A stretch of DNA of 64,000 nt from positions 1 through 64,000 of the forward strand of contig NZ_JACHHA010000003.1 of NCBI RefSeq assembly GCF_014202495.1, written 5' to 3'. The notes under the pieces were generated by a model. It saw nothing but the letters and a program-made list of their open reading frames with translations, was not told the origin of the DNA and ran no database searches. The position numbers were made by a program, and so were the translations under genes. Positions 63,464-64,000 of this stretch are shown here, one piece after another. The DNA is from Cerasibacillus quisquiliarum (GTDB taxonomy: Bacteria; Bacillota; Bacilli; Bacillales; Amphibacillaceae). Position 1 is the stretch's first letter. The number at the start of each line of letters is the position of its first letter.

Positions 63464-64000
63464 ATGGAATATAAGGAAACTCTTTTATTACCAAAAACAA
63501 AATTTCCAATGCGTGGTAATTTACCTAATAAAGAACCTTTACGCCGCCAAAAATGGGATGATATGAAATTATATGAAAAACAACTAGAAAGAACGAAGGG
63601 ACGACCATTATTTATTTTGCATGATGGACCACCTTATGCGAATGGTGATCTCCACATTGGTCACGCACTAAACCAAGTTTTAAAAGATTTTATCGTTCGT
63701 TATAAATCCATGTCGGGTTTTCATGCTCCATACATTCCAGGATGGGATACACACGGACTCCCGATTGAAACAGCATTGACAAAAAATAAAAAAATTGACC
63801 GAAAAAAAATGTCTGTTGCTGAATTTAGACAAAAATGTGCAGAATATGCCCTTGATCAAGTAGATCGTCAACGAGAACAGCGAAAGCAGCTAGGAGCAAC
63901 AGGAGATTGGGAAAATCCATATTTGACATTAAAGAACGAATATGAAGCAGCTCAAATTAAAGTATTTGGAGAAATGGCGAAAAAAGGCTATATTTATAAA
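63464..64000 (+). CDS. ileS: Isoleucyl-tRNA synthetase, 5' part
   Basis: First 179 residues only; the frame is open at the window end. Class I synthetase start [28 protein letters not shown]-binding HIGH in [18 protein letters not shown] and [22 protein letters not shown] 6 nt before ATG. KMSKS and editing domains lie outside the window. Confidence 0.97.
   Translation, partial: MEYKETLLLPKTKFPMRGNLPNKEPLRRQKWDDMKLYEKQLERTKGRPLFILHDGPPYANGDLHIGHALNQVLKDFIVRYKSMSGFHAPYIPGWDTHGLPIETALTKNKKIDRKKMSVAEFRQKCAEYALDQVDRQREQRKQLGATGDWENPYLTLKNEYEAAQIKVFGEMAKKGYIYK

Overview
The window is chromosomal DNA from a low-GC, endospore-forming, aerobic member of the Bacillaceae. Gene content and protein sequences resemble the Oceanobacillus/Virgibacillus side of the family, but that placement is an impression from memory and no search was run. 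Three things support the general call: three sporulation sigma/SEDS/PBP modules (spoIIGA-sigE-sigG, spoVD, spoVE), a caa3-type cytochrome oxidase cluster, and a meso-DAP type dcw cluster. A bacillithiol gene (bshC) and an Ile T-box before ileS fit as well. Most of the window is ordinary, conserved Bacillus backbone in the order known from B. subtilis (suhB/yla - ftsW-pyc - cta - ylb - dcw - sigE/sigG - ylm - divIVA - ileS), with several members missing.

Layout. 1-1.8 kb: a polysaccharide-deacetylase lipoprotein, an SR1-type small RNA encoding an SR1P-like peptide behind a perfect CcpN box, and a small orphan gene. 1.8-9.8 kb: an accessory D-xylose cassette (xylA, xylB, an MFS xylose transporter, galM, and convergent xylR) lying between two ~280 bp imperfect direct repeats. 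XylR operators and cre-like sites can be read directly. 9.9-18.1 kb: suhB, ylaF, ylaH, ylaJ, ylaL, ylaN, then ftsW overlapping pyc, preceded by two perfect CcpN-consensus boxes exactly 20 bp apart. 18.1-26.1 kb: ctaA divergent from ctaBCDEFG and a DUF420 (CtaM-like) gene, i.e. heme A synthesis plus caa3 oxidase assembly. 26.1-37.6 kb: an AI-2E-family membrane protein, ylbA, ylbC, ylbD, ylbF, ylbG, a candidate CsfG sporulation RNA, rsmD-coaD, ylbJ, ylbL, ylbM, ylbN-rpmF, an atypical crotonase and ylbO/gerR. 37.6-38.3 kb: gene-free stretch holding decayed coding remnants on the minus strand. 38.3-55 kb: bshC, then the dcw cluster mraZ-rsmH-ftsL-pbpB-spoVD-murE-murF-mraY-murD-spoVE-divIB-ftsA-ftsZ, without murG and murB. 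56.5-64 kb: spoIIGA-sigE-sigG, ylmC-ylmD-ylmE-sepF-ylmG-ylmH-divIVA, the T-box and the 5' part of ileS.

How it fits together. The dcw block builds lipid II precursors (MurE, MurF, MraY, MurD), polymerises septal and spore peptidoglycan (FtsW/PBP2B; SpoVE/SpoVD) and places the division ring (FtsA, FtsZ, SepF, DivIB, FtsL, DivIVA). SpoIIGA processes pro-SigmaE after septation and SigmaG follows. The yla/cta blocks cover anaplerosis (Pyc) and terminal respiration. The xyl cassette is the only clearly accessory, probably horizontally gained, unit. I found no CRISPR array, phage, intact IS element, tRNA or rRNA. I also found no convincing wholly new system. The best leads are the CcpN-type control in front of ftsW-pyc, the repeat-bounded xylose cassette, the decayed locus at 37.6-38.2 kb and the candidate CsfG RNA. 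Starts were moved from the longest open frame wherever a Shine-Dalgarno (SD) sequence and family length agreed.
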